DNA from: Niallia taxi
GTDB lineage: Bacteria > Bacillota > Bacilli > Bacillales > Cytobacillaceae
Direction of reading: 5' to 3'
Assembly (NCBI RefSeq): GCF_004005475.1
Contig: NZ_RZTZ01000002.1
Span: forward strand, 496,001-560,000
DNA length: 64,000 nt
The notes beneath the pieces were generated by a model that worked only from the letters and a program-made list of their open reading frames with translations, was not told the origin of the DNA and ran no database searches. Every line of letters begins with the position of its first letter. Within the stretch, counting starts at the first letter, position 1. Shown here in pieces: positions 45,674 through 56,698 of this stretch. The translations under genes were made by a program, and so were the position numbers.

Positions 45674-46082
45674 GATACTTGTTGTGCTTTTTATCGGGGC
45701 GGCTTGGGGTATTACAGTCGGAGCTGGTTATGTTGCCTTTTTGACCGTATTTGGCATCATACCGAGACTCACCCAACTAACAAAAACAGGCAGTAAGATT
45801 CACTCCTATGAGTGGTCCGTTGTCTGTGGTGCAGTTTGCGGTACGTTTTTATTTTTAAGAGAACCTTCCTTTTCCATTTCGTCATTCATCCTCATTGTGA
45901 TGGGTCTTGCAGGAGGCATTTATATTGGCATGATAGCTGCTGCGCTAACAGAAGTATTGAATGTTTTTCCGCTTTTAGCAAAAAGGGTGGGCATGGATGA
46001 TCGGCTTCTCGTTTTGATGATGGCGCTGGTATTTGGCAAAATCTTCGGCTCTCTGTTTCATTGGATGTATTTTGCACCGTAG
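45663..46082 (+). CDS. spoVAB: Stage V sporulation protein AB
   Basis: A 139-aa polytopic membrane protein with four hydrophobic segments, typical of SpoVAB (KILVVLFIGAAWGITVGAGYV at the start in part, GLAGGIYIGMIAAALTEVLN later). It overlaps spoVAA by 11 bp. In B. subtilis spoVAC, spoVAD and spoVAEb come next, but here only 35 bp separate it from spoVAEa. Confidence 0.92.
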   Translation: MIIKILVVLFIGAAWGITVGAGYVAFLTVFGIIPRLTQLTKTGSKIHSYEWSVVCGAVCGTFLFLREPSFSISSFILIVMGLAGGIYIGMIAAALTEVLNVFPLLAKRVGMDDRLLVLMMALVFGKIFGSLFHWMYFAP

Positions 46083-46117
46083 GACAGGCAAGATGCTAAA
46101 AAGAAAGGAAAATGCAG

Positions 46118-46690
46118 ATGGGTACAAAAAGAAAAGTCATTTTGATAACAGATGGAGACGAATATGCCAAAAGAGCTGTGGAAATGGTGGCCAAGGAAGT
46201 TGGGGGCCGCTGTATATCCACGTCATTTGGCAATCCATCAAGCCATAGCGGTCCTGAAATTTTGAGCTTAATAAAAAAAGCAAAGCAAGATCCTGTATTA
46301 GTAATGTTTGATGACAGCGGGTTTGTTGGAGAAGGGGCCGGTGAGACAGCGTTAAAATACATAGCAGCACATAAGGATGTTGAGGTGCTTGGGGTAATTG
46401 CTGTTGCTAGCAGGACAAGAAGAGAAGAATGGACAAGAATTGATGTAGCAATTGACCAGGATGGCAACCTAACTCCATACGGGGTTGATAAACTAGGGAT
46501 TCCGGAATATGAGATAGGAAGAATGAGCGGCGATACAGTTTACAGCCTTGATAGTCTCCATTTGCCATTGATTGTAGGTATTGGTGATATCGGCAAGATG
46601 GGAAAACGTGATTCCTATGAAAAAGGTGCACCTATTACACGAAAAGCAGTGGAATATATTTTAGAAAGAAGTGGTTTTAATGAGCAATGA
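46118..46690 (+). CDS. spoVAEA: Stage V sporulation protein AEa
   Basis: A 190-aa soluble protein starting [56 protein letters not shown] and [13 protein letters not shown] are typical of SpoVAEa, a dispensable member of the SpoVA group that sits on the spore inner membrane with SpoVAF. The ATG at 46118 has AAAGGAA seven bases upstream; an ATG two codons earlier is less well placed. It overlaps spoVAF by 11 bp. Confidence 0.92.
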   Translation: MGTKRKVILITDGDEYAKRAVEMVAKEVGGRCISTSFGNPSSHSGPEILSLIKKAKQDPVLVMFDDSGFVGEGAGETALKYIAAHKDVEVLGVIAVASRTRREEWTRIDVAIDQDGNLTPYGVDKLGIPEYEIGRMSGDTVYSLDSLHLPLIVGIGDIGKMGKRDSYEKGAPITRKAVEYILERSGFNEQ

Positions 46691-48182
46691 AACAAAGGAT
46701 AAGGAAAAAAAGAGCAAGGAAACAAAAGAAATGACGACCATATTTAAAAAGCTAACAGATGTTGAGAAGTACATGCAGGATCGGGTTGGTTTAGGCGTAA
46801 GCTTTGACCTTGGAGTAAGGAAAATCTCTGTACTCCATCATGAAGTAAATGTTTACTATGTTAACGGGTTAGTTGATAGTGTGATCATTTCTAATCTTTT
46901 AGAACAGCTGTTATTTTTAAATGATGAGGAACGGGTTCATCAATCAGAAGATTTCTTCAAAATTATTGAAAACCAGCTTGTTCATCATCAAGTGCAGCCG
47001 CTTGAAAAAATGGACGAACTAGTTGATCAGGTGTTATCAGGGCTTATTGTCGCAGTAATGGAAGGCTATAATCAAGGACTTGCCATTGATGTGCGGAGCT
47101 ATCCTGGCAGAACCCCGCAAGAACCAGATACAGAAAAAGTAATCAGAGGCTCAAGGGATGGCTTTGTTGAAAATATTATTATCAATACAGCCATCACAAG
47201 AAGAAGAATCCGTGATGAGCGGCTGAGGTTTGAAATCTTGAAGGTCGGCGAACGCTCAAAAACAGATGTGGCGATAGGCTATATTAGGGACATTGCTGAC
47301 CCTGACCTTGTAGACATTATTAAAAAGGAATTAGAGAACATTGACGTTGATGGTATATCAATGGCAGATAAGACAATTGAGGAATTTTTGCTAAAGCAAG
47401 GTTATAATCCATATCCGCTCGTTCGATACACAGAAAGAGCTGACGTTACTGCCAATCATTTGCTTGAGGGGCATGTAGTTATTTACGTGGATACATCACC
47501 GAGTGTTATTATTACACCTGCTACCTTTTTTCATCATTTGCAGCATGCAGAGGAATACAGACAAGCTCCGATGGTTGGGACATTTGTACGGTGGGTCCGT
47601 TTTTTGGGTGTTATCGCATCCTTGTTTTTCTTGCCATTATGGTTTCTTGTAACACTTGAGCCGTCACTTCTGCCGGAAAAACTTGCTTTTATCGGACCGA
47701 CAGAACGTACCCACTTGCCAATCATCGTTCAGTTATTTATTGCTGATTTAGGATTGGAATTCCTGAGGATAGCCGCCATTCATACACCGACACCACTGTC
47801 AACAGCAATGGGGTTAATCGCGGCCGTTATGATCGGCCAAATCGCAATTGATGTCGGCTTGTTCGTACCAGAAGTTATCCTTTATGTGTCTGTTGCAGCA
47901 ATCGGGAATTTTGCGACACCAAGTTATGAATTAGGGATTGCTAACAAGCTTGTGCGATTTATACTTTTAATCTTAGTTGCGATATTCCATACGCCAGGAT
48001 TTGTTGTCGGCTGTACGCTGTATGTTCTGTTCTTAGCAAGCTTGCGTACATTGAATGTTCCGTATTTATGGCCATTCATCCCGTTTTATCCGAAGGCACT
48101 TGCTAATATCCTAATTCGCAGAACGGTTCCAGGAAGTAAATTGAGACCGAGCCATGCTCATGCACAAGATCGGAACAAATAA
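46680..48182 (+). CDS. spoVAF: Stage V sporulation protein AF (GerA-family)
   Basis: A 500-aa membrane protein related to the A subunit of spore germinant receptors. The soluble N-terminal half (about 1-290) has a GerA pattern with [20 protein letters not shown]-like stretch near 140 and the motif [10 protein letters not shown]; the C-terminal half has about five transmembrane segments. It follows spoVAEa with overlap. In B. subtilis SpoVAF associates with the FigP complex that amplifies germination. A shorter linker and charged head ([15 protein letters not shown]) are noted. Confidence 0.92.
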   Translation: MSNETKDKEKKSKETKEMTTIFKKLTDVEKYMQDRVGLGVSFDLGVRKISVLHHEVNVYYVNGLVDSVIISNLLEQLLFLNDEERVHQSEDFFKIIENQLVHHQVQPLEKMDELVDQVLSGLIVAVMEGYNQGLAIDVRSYPGRTPQEPDTEKVIRGSRDGFVENIIINTAITRRRIRDERLRFEILKVGERSKTDVAIGYIRDIADPDLVDIIKKELENIDVDGISMADKTIEEFLLKQGYNPYPLVRYTERADVTANHLLEGHVVIYVDTSPSVIITPATFFHHLQHAEEYRQAPMVGTFVRWVRFLGVIASLFFLPLWFLVTLEPSLLPEKLAFIGPTERTHLPIIVQLFIADLGLEFLRIAAIHTPTPLSTAMGLIAAVMIGQIAIDVGLFVPEVILYVSVAAIGNFATPSYELGIANKLVRFILLILVAIFHTPGFVVGCTLYVLFLASLRTLNVPYLWPFIPFYPKALANILIRRTVPGSKLRPSHAHAQDRNK

Positions 48183-48270
48183 AATCCCAATAAAAAGAGG
48201 ATTGAGAATTGGGTATATTTATGATACATTTGTTTAATCAAGTAGGCTGTTAAATAAATTGGACGTTAAA

Positions 48271-48312
48271 GCAGACAGTTCGAAAGGTGAACTGTCTGCT
48301 TGTTTCTTATTT
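48271..48312 (+). terminator. Terminator of the spoVA operon
   Basis: Perfect 11-bp stem GCAGACAGTTC / GAACTGTCTGC with a 7-nt loop, followed by a T-rich tract. No lysine riboswitch is seen between it and lysA. Confidence 0.85.
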
Positions 48313-48359
48313 TCATCTTAGCCTTTAGTATCTATCTTAGGGAGAATCGAGGGGGATAT

Positions 48360-49685
48360 ATGCATTATTATGGAACTTCTAGTGTGAACGAAGCTGGGCA
48401 TTTGGAGATTGGCGGCGTTGATACAGTAAAAATAGTCGAAGAATTCGGAACACCAGTATATGTATATGATGTTGCGCTTATTAGAGAAAGAGCGAGAGGG
48501 TTTAAGGATACATTTGCAAAACGCGGAATCCCTGCACAAGTTGCTTATGCAAGTAAAGCATTTTCAACCATTGCGATGGTTCAGCTTGCCAATGAAGAGG
48601 GGCTGTCTCTTGATGTAGTATCCGGCGGAGAGCTTTATACGGCAATTGCCGCAGGATTCCCTATGGAGAGAATTCACTTCCATGGCAATAATAAAAGCAA
48701 AGAAGAGCTATTGATGGCAATAGAGCATAATATTGGCTGTATTGTAGTAGATAATTTTTATGAGCTGACTCTGTTGCAAGAGCTTTGCGAACAGAAAAAC
48801 AGCAAGATGGCAATTCTACTTCGTGTAACACCTGGAATTGAAGCACATACACATGACTACATCCTGACAGGACAAGAGGATTCTAAATTTGGATTTGGTC
48901 TGCAAAATGGACAAGCAGAGGAAGCCTTGCTTAAAGCAATGGATTCTCCAAATCTAGAGCTGTTAGGGCTGCATTGTCATATCGGCTCGCAAATCTTTGA
49001 AACAACAGGTTTTGTTCTTGCTGCCAAAAAGATAATTGAAACGCTTCATCAATGGAAACAGGCCCATGGCTATGAAACAAAGGTTCTCAACCTTGGCGGA
49101 GGATTCGGTATCAGATACACAAATGAAGATCAGCCTATTCAGCCTTCAGAGTATGTCGAAGAGATTATTACAGAGGTTGAGAAGAATATGAAGCAGTTCG
49201 GCATGAATATGCCTGAAATTTGGATTGAACCTGGCCGCTCTCTTGTTGGAGATGCTGGGACAACGCTTTATAAAATCGGATCTAGAAAAGAAGTTCCGGA
49301 CGTTCGCCAGTATTTAGCGATTGATGGCGGAATGACAGATAATATTAGACCTGCACTTTATGATGCTAAATATGAAGCAGTGTTGGCGAATAAACCTTTG
49401 ATGGAAGCAGAAGAAACCGTGTCTATTGCAGGTAAATGCTGTGAGTCCGGAGATATGCTTATTTGGAACCTGCCATTGCCAAAAGCAAATGATCAAGATA
49501 TTTTAGCAGTATTTTGTACAGGGGCATACGGATATTCGATGGCGAATAATTATAATCGCATCCCAAAACCTCCAGTAGTGTTTGTTGAAAATAAAGAAGC
49601 AGTCCTTGTTGTGAAAAGAGAGACATATGAGGACATCGTGCGTCTTGATTTGCCGCTTAAGGAAAAAGCAACGTTGAAAAAATAA
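48360..49685 (+). CDS. lysA: Diaminopimelate decarboxylase
   Basis: A 441-aa PLP enzyme that makes lysine from meso-diaminopimelate. The PLP lysine is in VAYASKAF (about 61), and HFHGNNKS, HCHIGSQI, LGGGFG, EPGRSLV and CCESGD mark the barrel and the active site. The ATG at 48360 is preceded by GAGGGGG. It follows the spoVA genes as in B. subtilis. During sporulation its activity competes for diaminopimelate needed in cortex, which may explain the linkage. Confidence 0.96.
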   Translation: MHYYGTSSVNEAGHLEIGGVDTVKIVEEFGTPVYVYDVALIRERARGFKDTFAKRGIPAQVAYASKAFSTIAMVQLANEEGLSLDVVSGGELYTAIAAGFPMERIHFHGNNKSKEELLMAIEHNIGCIVVDNFYELTLLQELCEQKNSKMAILLRVTPGIEAHTHDYILTGQEDSKFGFGLQNGQAEEALLKAMDSPNLELLGLHCHIGSQIFETTGFVLAAKKIIETLHQWKQAHGYETKVLNLGGGFGIRYTNEDQPIQPSEYVEEIITEVEKNMKQFGMNMPEIWIEPGRSLVGDAGTTLYKIGSRKEVPDVRQYLAIDGGMTDNIRPALYDAKYEAVLANKPLMEAEETVSIAGKCCESGDMLIWNLPLPKANDQDILAVFCTGAYGYSMANNYNRIPKPPVVFVENKEAVLVVKRETYEDIVRLDLPLKEKATLKK

Positions 49686-49722
49686 AATAAAGGAAGTGCT
49701 TTTTAGCACTTCCTTTATTTGT
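49685..49722. terminator. Bidirectional terminator between lysA and ypuA
   Basis: Perfect 16-bp stem AAATAAAGGAAGTGCT / AGCACTTCCTTTATTT with a TTTT loop between convergent genes. Confidence 0.9.
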
Positions 49723-49725
49723 GTA

Positions 49726-50592
49726 TTAAGAGAAAAATGATTTAATAGCATCTACAATACTTGCGAAAAATTCCTTCACTTTTGCAAGAAAGCCTTGCCC
49801 TTCCTCGCTTTCAATAAAAGCATTGAATTTATCCTTTGCGTCCTGCAGCTGATCGCCAACTTGATTCCAATTGATATCCAAATCTTTTAGTTTATTGAAG
49901 AAATCCATTAATGTTTGCTTTTGGGCATCTGTTAAAGTAATGTTTAAGTCGTTTGCAGCATCATCAATAATTTTTTGAAGCTCTGCATCAGTTGACGGCT
50001 TGTTTTCGGCTATCTTTTCTTTGATTTTTGCCATTAAAGCGGAAGCTTTATCTGTACCGATTTCTTCCCCAAGATTAGCAGTTTCCACCATTTCCTCGTT
50101 GGCAGCCTGCTTTACTTCTTCAGGTATTTTAGTGTCTGTGGACACCTCGTATGCTTTAATAATTCCAGTGAGTGCCGCTGTTCCTGAAACCTGAATTGGT
50201 GCTGTCACATAAATGTCTGCATCTTTAACACCTGCTGTAATAAGCGCATTGATGTACATTTCATCTGTAACCCAATTAATGTTTTTCGTTTCTACATTTA
50301 TTCCGCTTCCAGCATCTGCAATGGTTATTGCAGAGGAAGAAATGGCTTTTGTGCCAATTAATCGTTTCGATATGTAGCTTCCTAAATATTTATGTTCTTC
50401 TTCATTTGTGACAGTAATGATTTCCGCGTCATCAGGGGCCTTCATTTCGGTTAACAGCAATTTTTTCTGTTCCTCTGTCAGGTTTGCTCCTAACGTAATA
50501 ATCATATCGCCAGTAGCTGCATCTGCAAATGCGCGAATAGGGAGCAGAAGCAAAAGTGATAAGACTAGCACAGCCCATTTTTTTCTGTTCAT
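49726..50592 (-). CDS. ypuA: Exported DUF1002 protein (YpuA-like)
   Basis: A 288-aa secreted or surface protein. The signal peptide (1-23, MNRKKWAVLVLSLLLLLPIR then AFADA) is followed by a DUF1002 domain with TLGANLTEEQK and AAITIADAGSGINV-like segments and a C-terminal charged helix ending IKSFFS. B. subtilis YpuA also lies next to lysA and is linked to cell envelope stress. Its biochemical role is unknown. GGAGGAAC precedes the ATG at 50592; the ATG ten codons upstream lies before this site. Confidence 0.88.
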   Translation of the reverse strand: MNRKKWAVLVLSLLLLLPIRAFADAATGDMIITLGANLTEEQKKLLLTEMKAPDDAEIITVTNEEEHKYLGSYISKRLIGTKAISSSAITIADAGSGINVETKNINWVTDEMYINALITAGVKDADIYVTAPIQVSGTAALTGIIKAYEVSTDTKIPEEVKQAANEEMVETANLGEEIGTDKASALMAKIKEKIAENKPSTDAELQKIIDDAANDLNITLTDAQKQTLMDFFNKLKDLDINWNQVGDQLQDAKDKFNAFIESEEGQGFLAKVKEFFASIVDAIKSFFS

Positions 50593-51408
<816 letters not shown>

Positions 51409-51413
51409 TAAAT

Positions 51414-51448
51414 AAGCCCCTAACCAGAAAAGTGGTTAGGGGTTTTTT
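51414..51448. terminator. Terminator between ribT and ypuF
   Basis: Perfect 10-bp stem CCCCTAACCA / TGGTTAGGGG with a 6-nt loop and TTTTTT on the plus strand, between convergent genes. Confidence 0.88.
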
Positions 51449-51457
51449 GCTGTTACA

Positions 51458-51985
51458 CTAATCAATGCGGTTTTTCCGTTCCTCGATGGCAGCGGTTCTT
51501 TCATTTATTACTTCTGTTCTGTCTCGTGTCAAATGACGATGGATTATATCATCTAATGGAATATGAGAGGACTGCCACTCCATTCCAACAGATTGACACC
51601 ATTTCACACATTCCAGCTCTAAGGACTTAGCATTGATTGGCAGAATGAAAGGGATATAAGCAAGTTGATTCCTAATATCTAGCTGTCTTTGATCCATTCT
51701 TTCGAGCAATAATGCCTTATCAAGTCCGAAGTCATGCCAGTTCCAGTCACCGCGGTGAAACATGCTGGTTGCTTTCTCTAATGTTTTGTCGGCACCACGA
51801 AAGTTTCCTCGACGATGGTGATAGCAGGATACAGCTAAAAGGATAAAGGCAACCCAAATAGAGTCTTTATTGCCCGGGTCGACCTCCTTCCAATATTCCT
51901 CTAGAATCTCGTGGCACTCAAAAAAATCCTGATCTCCATGGAAATGCCCCAAATACTCAATATATTCATGTGGATACACCAACAC
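51458..51985 (-). CDS. ypuF: DUF309 family protein (YpuF)
   Basis: A 175-aa cytoplasmic protein of family DUF309. The conserved motif is FFECHEILEEYWKE (about 22-35), followed by LLAVSCYHHRRGNFRGADK and a Trp-rich WNWHDF segment. The HxxxE-type pair in HEILEEYW suggests metal or nucleotide binding, but no function is established. The position beside scpA matches B. subtilis ypuF. The strand is opposite to its neighbours here. GAGCAAGTG upstream is a weak ribosome site. Confidence 0.85.
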   Translation of the reverse strand: MLVYPHEYIEYLGHFHGDQDFFECHEILEEYWKEVDPGNKDSIWVAFILLAVSCYHHRRGNFRGADKTLEKATSMFHRGDWNWHDFGLDKALLLERMDQRQLDIRNQLAYIPFILPINAKSLELECVKWCQSVGMEWQSSHIPLDDIIHRHLTRDRTEVINERTAAIEERKNRID

Positions 51986-52174
51986 TTGCTCCTTTCCAAA
52001 CGAATTAGCTAATAATTATTATACTGTGTCTAAAGGAAGACATAAAAGTCTTCTAATCCCCTTATTTAATCACTTGGTATAATTTATTATTGGATAACTT
52101 TGTCGAATCATCTATACTTATACTAGCATAGGAAAGACTTTGATGTTATTTTATTAGGATTTTGGTGAGATATA

Positions 52175-52933
52175 ATGCAATATAATGTAAAAATTGATAG
52201 CTTTGAAGGTCCGTTGGACTTGTTACTGCATTTAATAAATAAATTAGAAATTGATATATACGATATAAACGTCGCAGAAATTACAGAGCAATATTTAGAA
52301 TATATTCATGCAATGTCTGTGCTTCAGCTTGATATTGCCAGTGAATTTTTAGTTATGGCCGCAACGCTTCTAGCCATAAAAAGTAAAATGCTGCTGCCTA
52401 AATATGATGAAGAGCTGCTTGACAATGATCTTGTTTACGAGCATGAGGAAGACACAAGAGAGGACTTAATTGAAAGGCTTGTAGAATATCGCAAATATAA
52501 GGAAGCAGCTGGTGATTTAAAGGAAATGGAGCTGGAAAGAGGCTTGATTTTCACAAAACCTCCTAGTGATTTGTCCGATTATGCCCAAGCTGCAGAAGAA
52601 TCAGCAAAAAGTGAGCTGGATGTTTCTTTATATGATATGCTGGCAGCCTTTCAAAAGCTGATGCGCAGAAAAAAACTGCAGGCGCCGCTAGCAACGAAAA
52701 TAACGAGACAGGAAATTCCGATAGAAAGCAGAATGGAGGAAATCCTTCATTTCATTAAAAGCAAACGAGGCAGAATCCATTTTGAAGAGCTTTTTCCTGT
52801 ACATGATAAAACCCATATTGTCGTGACTTTTCTTGCGGTGTTGGAATTGATGAAGCGTCAGACGTTATTTGTTGAACAAGAACATAATTTTGCAGATATA
52901 TTTGTGGTTGGAAAGGAAGAGGAAGGATTTTGA
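52175..52933 (+). CDS. scpA: Segregation and condensation protein A
   Basis: A 252-aa kleisin that bridges the two heads of the SMC dimer to form the condensin ring. The N-terminal helix-bundle ([22 protein letters not shown], about 10-31, in part) and the C-terminal winged helix (about 180-252) are complete. Its stop codon overlaps the scpB start in TGATG, so the partners are translated together. The ATG at 52175 has GGTGAG upstream. Confidence 0.96.
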   Translation: MQYNVKIDSFEGPLDLLLHLINKLEIDIYDINVAEITEQYLEYIHAMSVLQLDIASEFLVMAATLLAIKSKMLLPKYDEELLDNDLVYEHEEDTREDLIERLVEYRKYKEAAGDLKEMELERGLIFTKPPSDLSDYAQAAEESAKSELDVSLYDMLAAFQKLMRRKKLQAPLATKITRQEIPIESRMEEILHFIKSKRGRIHFEELFPVHDKTHIVVTFLAVLELMKRQTLFVEQEHNFADIFVVGKEEEGF

Positions 52934-53511
52934 TGGTTACAAATTGGAAAGGTATTATTGAGAGTCTGTTATTTGCTGCAGGGGATGAAGGTCTTACAGT
53001 CAAGCAGTTGGCACATGTCCTGAATGTAGAGCAATTTGAAGCAGAACAGATAACAAGGGAATTAATGGAGGATTACGGAAAGGATCAAGATAGGGGGATT
53101 TCAATTGTAGAAATAGCGGGCACGTTCCAGCTTGCTACAAAAAAGGAACACTCTGTGTATTTGAAAAAGCTTGTTGAATCTCCCCATGCATCCACCTTAT
53201 CACAGGCTGCTTTAGAAACACTTGCGATTATTGCTTATAAACAGCCGATAACAAGAGCGGAAATAGAAGAAATTCGCGGTGTAAAAACAGAAAGACCATT
53301 GCATACCCTTTCCGCTAAAGCGCTGATTAAAGAAGTTGGCAGGGCAGAAGGAGCAGGTAGAGCCATATTGTATGGCACAACGAAGGAGTTTTTAGATCAT
53401 TTTGGACTCAAGGACCTAGATGAACTTCCAGTACTTGCAGAAAAAGAAGAGGAATTCAAACAAGAAGAAGCTGATTTATTTTTTGAATCATTCCAGCAAT
53501 TGGAGGATTAG
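52933..53511 (+). CDS. scpB: Segregation and condensation protein B
   Basis: A 192-aa protein with two winged-helix domains that binds as a dimer to the middle of Scp[13 protein letters not shown] at the start, and [23 protein letters not shown]-type segment near 95-117, are signatures of the family. The ATG at 52933 overlaps the scpA stop and has GAGGAAGGA upstream. The C-terminal acidic tail ([13 protein letters not shown]) is variable in the family. A strong terminator ends the pair. Confidence 0.96.
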   Translation: MVTNWKGIIESLLFAAGDEGLTVKQLAHVLNVEQFEAEQITRELMEDYGKDQDRGISIVEIAGTFQLATKKEHSVYLKKLVESPHASTLSQAALETLAIIAYKQPITRAEIEEIRGVKTERPLHTLSAKALIKEVGRAEGAGRAILYGTTKEFLDHFGLKDLDELPVLAEKEEEFKQEEADLFFESFQQLED

Positions 53512-53517
53512 CGGTTA

Positions 53518-53560
53518 GACTGTACTAGGAGGGCTATGCTTCTAGTACAGTCTTTTTTTT
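53518..53560 (+). terminator. Terminator of scpAB
   Basis: Perfect 11-bp stem GACTGTACTAG / CTAGTACAGTC with a 13-nt loop and TTTTTTTT. Confidence 0.9.
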
Positions 53561-53657
53561 GCATTGCAGATTTGGCTGTTTTTTCATATTTTAAACATGT
53601 TCCCTCTCTCTCTTTCATATTGTGTATAAACTGAGTGAAAAGGGGTTTTTTTAACCA

Positions 53658-54551
53658 ATGAGCAGCTACAATGAATATGTAAAAGATGTGTTAGTCTGGA
53701 ATAAGGAATTGAAGGACTTTTTAGAAACAGAGAATATTCAAAGAAGTGATGAAATTTGGAAAAGCCTTGATAAGTTTACATCCTTAATGGAAACCGTCCA
53801 GCGCAAGCCGATAGATACAGAAGAATTGATCAAAATCCAGCATAAAGCGGAAGAGCTGCAGGATGAAATGGAAGGCTACTTTAAACAAAGACAGCAATTA
53901 GGGACAATATTTGTCAATGAGCCGACTGTACCTGCAGGCGGTCACAGATTGCCTTCTCTCCCATATGCATATAATGCATTAGAGCCTTACATAAACGAGG
54001 AGATTATGAGGCTTCATCATACAAAACATCACCAATCCTATGTGGATGGGTTGAATAAAGCAGAAAATATGCTCGTCCAAGCAAGGAAGGACCGGAAGTT
54101 TGAGCTTGTGAAGCATTGGTCCAGAGAGCTTGCTTTCCACGGATCAGGACATTATTTGCATACAATTTTTTGGAATAATATGAGTCCGAATGGGGGCGGT
54201 GAACCAAAGGGAATGCTGCTTGAAGCGATTAAAGACTATTTTGGCAGCTATGATGCTTTCAAGCACCATTTTACGGAAGCTGCAAAAGCAGTTGAAGGTG
54301 TTGGCTGGGCAATTTTAGTGTGGTCACCGCGAGCGCGCCATTTAGAAATACTTCAATCTGAAAGGCATATGCTGCTGACACAATGGGATACGATTCCCTT
54401 GCTTGCTCTTGATGTATGGGAGCATGCGTATTATTTGCAGTATAAAAATAATCGGGCAGATTATATCAGTAATTGGTGGAAAATCGTCAATTGGAAGGAT
54501 GTAGAGGAAAGATTCCTTAAAGCGAGTGATTTAAAATGGCGACCGTATTAA
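53658..54551 (+). CDS. sodF: Fe/Mn superoxide dismutase with N-terminal extension (SodF-like)
   Basis: A 297-aa protein. The C-terminal 200 residues are an iron/manganese superoxide dismutase: LPYAYNALEPYI (about 101), LHHTKHHQSYV (about 119-129), HGSGHYLHTIFW, GVGWAILV and the ligand pair in DVWEHAYYLQY. The N-terminal 95 residues are a charged helical extension, as in B. subtilis SodF. The role of this domain is unknown. A ribosome site AAGGGG is six to seven bases before the ATG. In B. subtilis ypuI occupies the slot between scpB and dacB, so sodF is a difference in this locus; repeat copy D follows it. Confidence 0.9.
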   Translation: MSSYNEYVKDVLVWNKELKDFLETENIQRSDEIWKSLDKFTSLMETVQRKPIDTEELIKIQHKAEELQDEMEGYFKQRQQLGTIFVNEPTVPAGGHRLPSLPYAYNALEPYINEEIMRLHHTKHHQSYVDGLNKAENMLVQARKDRKFELVKHWSRELAFHGSGHYLHTIFWNNMSPNGGGEPKGMLLEAIKDYFGSYDAFKHHFTEAAKAVEGVGWAILVWSPRARHLEILQSERHMLLTQWDTIPLLALDVWEHAYYLQYKNNRADYISNWWKIVNWKDVEERFLKASDLKWRPY

Positions 54552-54568
54552 TTTTAGCCATAAACGAC

Positions 54569-54856
54569 GCTGGGACATAAGTATGTGAATCTGTTTAAAA
54601 ACCGAACTATTTAATCAACCCAACGATTAAATGGTTCGGTTTATTGTGTTTTTTAATTTTAATACAATGATTGAAATCTTAGTGGAATGGAGCGGAGGAC
54701 ACTTGACTCCTGCGGGAAATAGAGGACGCTTTAGACCCCGCAGGCGAGGACGAGCGCGCAATGAACCGAACTAATTTTAAACCCATATTCTATTTAGGCA
54801 AGTGCTTCATTTTTATTCTTGTTTAGAAAGATTATCTTTTGTTTTGTCCCAGCCTC
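54569..54856 (+). repeat. Dispersed MITE-like repeat, copy D
   Basis: A 288-bp copy bounded by GCTGGGACATAA and the complement of GAGGCTGGGACAAAA. It keeps the left hairpin, GGAGCGGAGG, the CCTGCGGG/CCCGCAGG stem and the AT-rich right arm, but lacks the GGAGG/CCTCC part of the core found in copy A. Confidence 0.87.
54602..54643 (+). terminator. Terminator of sodF carried by repeat copy D
   Basis: A 15-bp stem with one G-U type pair (54602-54616 with 54625-54639) followed by a short T-rich stretch, 51 bp after the sodF stop and in sense orientation. Confidence 0.7.
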
Positions 54857-54904
54857 GCTTTTTTTAGCAGACTGCATGTCATACTGTTAAAGTTTACTCA
54901 TTTT

Positions 54905-54933
54905 GTCATAAGCCCGCTTGTCCTGCATAAGTA
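54905..54933 (+). promoter_or_regulatory. Candidate sigma-E promoter of dacB-spmAB
   Basis: GTCATAA (54905-54911), 14-bp spacer and CATAAGTA (54926-54933). The -35 is good, the -10 only moderate. The operon is sigma-E controlled in B. subtilis. Confidence 0.5.
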
Positions 54934-54968
54934 TGTACAAACCATATAAGGAGACGAGGTAGTGTTAT

Positions 54969-56114
54969 ATGAAATCAAAGAATCTAATCCTATCTTGCAT
55001 CGCTGTATTGCTATTGCTGACGCTTCCACAAAACGCAAGTGCAAAAATCTATGTCAGTGCTAACAGTGCCATCTTGATGGAGCAGGAATCAGGACGAGTT
55101 ATTTACGAAAAGGATGCGCACACTCAAAGAAGAATTGCCAGCATAACCAAAATCATGACAGCCATTCTTGCTATTGAGTCGGGAAAAATGAATGATATGG
55201 TGACAATAAGTGAGAATGCGGTCAGAACGGAAGGCTCCTCCATTTATTTAAAGGCGGGCGATAAAATTCCGCTGGAAGATTTGGTATACGGGTTAATGCT
55301 GCGCTCTGGAAATGATGCAGCTACAGCAATTGCCGAATATGTGGGCGGGAGTTTAGATGGATTCGTTTATTTAATGAAGCAAAAAGCAGAAGAAATTGGG
55401 ATGAAGGATACAAACTTCGAAAATCCGCATGGATTGGATGATCATGAAAACCATTATTCCACAGCATATGACATGGCATTGTTAACAAGGTATGCAATGG
55501 AAAATGACATGTACAAAAAAATAGCGGGAACGGAAAAATACCGTTCAGAAGATCCTGATGGGGACTGGGACCGTGTTTGGAAAAATAAAAACAAGCTGCT
55601 TACAGGTCTTTATGAGTACACAACCGGAGGGAAAACAGGCTTCACAAAATTAGCGAAAAGAACGCTCGTATCAACAGCTGAAAAGGATGGGGTAGAGCTG
55701 ATTGCCGTTACCTTAAATGATCCTGATGACTGGGATGACCATATTAATATGTATGAATCAGCGTTTAAGGAATATAAAATGGCATTAGTGTTAGAAAAGG
55801 GCAAGGTGAAAACGAAAGACTCCTTTTATAAAAACAAGCTTTATGTTAAAGAGGATATAGCATATCCAATCACCGCTAAAGAGGAAGAGGGGCTCGAGGT
55901 TAAATACAAGCTGTCAAAGGTTAAGGGTGATTGGAAAAAGCAGGAGCAAAATGTTCCTGATATTGTTGGAAATGCGGAAATTTATTTAGATGACAAGCTA
56001 GTTGATAGTACTGCTATTTATTATGAACATACCAAGGTGAAAAAAAATAAAAGCTTTTTTGATCATTTTAAAAGTATGTTTTTAGCAGTTATGGGAGTAG
56101 AGAAGGATGGTTAA
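54969..56114 (+). CDS. dacB: D-alanyl-D-alanine carboxypeptidase DacB (spore cortex)
   Basis: A 381-aa penicillin-binding protein made in the mother cell that controls cross-linking of spore cortex. Signal peptide with ASA cleavage region at 22-26, S11 catalytic motifs SITK (S58, K61), SGN (about 118) and KTG (about 221), then a C-terminal domain and a hydrophobic end [21 protein letters not shown] precedes the ATG. The next genes spmA and spmB overlap or follow closely, forming the conserved dacB-spmA-spmB operon. Confidence 0.95.
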   Translation: MKSKNLILSCIAVLLLLTLPQNASAKIYVSANSAILMEQESGRVIYEKDAHTQRRIASITKIMTAILAIESGKMNDMVTISENAVRTEGSSIYLKAGDKIPLEDLVYGLMLRSGNDAATAIAEYVGGSLDGFVYLMKQKAEEIGMKDTNFENPHGLDDHENHYSTAYDMALLTRYAMENDMYKKIAGTEKYRSEDPDGDWDRVWKNKNKLLTGLYEYTTGGKTGFTKLAKRTLVSTAEKDGVELIAVTLNDPDDWDDHINMYESAFKEYKMALVLEKGKVKTKDSFYKNKLYVKEDIAYPITAKEEEGLEVKYKLSKVKGDWKKQEQNVPDIVGNAEIYLDDKLVDSTAIYYEHTKVKKNKSFFDHFKSMFLAVMGVEKDG

Positions 56115-56694
56115 TATCATCTGGGTGCTGCTTACTGTGATTGGAATTGTGTTTGCAATTTTTAACGGCACAATTGACGAAGTGAATAAAGCGGTGTTTT
56201 CTGGTGCGAAAGAAGCGGTCACTATTTGTATTGGATTGATAAGTGTCCTTGTCTTTTGGCTTGGTATGATGAAGATTGCCGAACAGGCTGGTCTGTTAAA
56301 AAAGCTTACCAATTTGTTCCGTCCTTTTGTGACAAAGCTATTCCCAGAGGTGCCGAAGGATCATCCTGCAATGGGGTATATCCTGTCCAATATGATCGCT
56401 AATATTTTTGGCTTAGGCAATGCAGCTACCCCTTTAGGAATTAAGGCGATGGAGGAACTGAAAAAGTTAAATGGCGGCAAAAATAATGCAAGCAACAGCA
56501 TGATTACTTTTTTGGCGTTGAATACCTCCAGCATTACCTTAATTCCAACGACTGTTATTGCCATTCGCATTAATTACAATGCAGCTTCTCCAACAGATAT
56601 TGTTGGGCCAACATTAATTGCAACCATCTTTTCAGCAATAAGCGGTATATTAATCGATCGTTATTTTTATTATCGAAGAATGAAAAGAGGATGA
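56107..56694 (+). CDS. spmA: Spore maturation protein A
   Basis: A 195-aa membrane protein of the nucleoside recognition (Gate) domain family. It is needed with SpmB for full dehydration of the spore core. Five or so hydrophobic segments; signature [17 protein letters not shown] is at about 98-114. The start overlaps the dacB end by 8 bp. What it transports is not known. Confidence 0.94.
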   Translation: MVNIIWVLLTVIGIVFAIFNGTIDEVNKAVFSGAKEAVTICIGLISVLVFWLGMMKIAEQAGLLKKLTNLFRPFVTKLFPEVPKDHPAMGYILSNMIANIFGLGNAATPLGIKAMEELKKLNGGKNNASNSMITFLALNTSSITLIPTTVIAIRINYNAASPTDIVGPTLIATIFSAISGILIDRYFYYRRMKRG

Positions 56695-56698
56695 ATTC

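Noticed and set aside
48183-48359. Lysine riboswitch before lysA
   Set aside because: The interval contains only the spoVA operon terminator and a short leader; no L-box core is seen.
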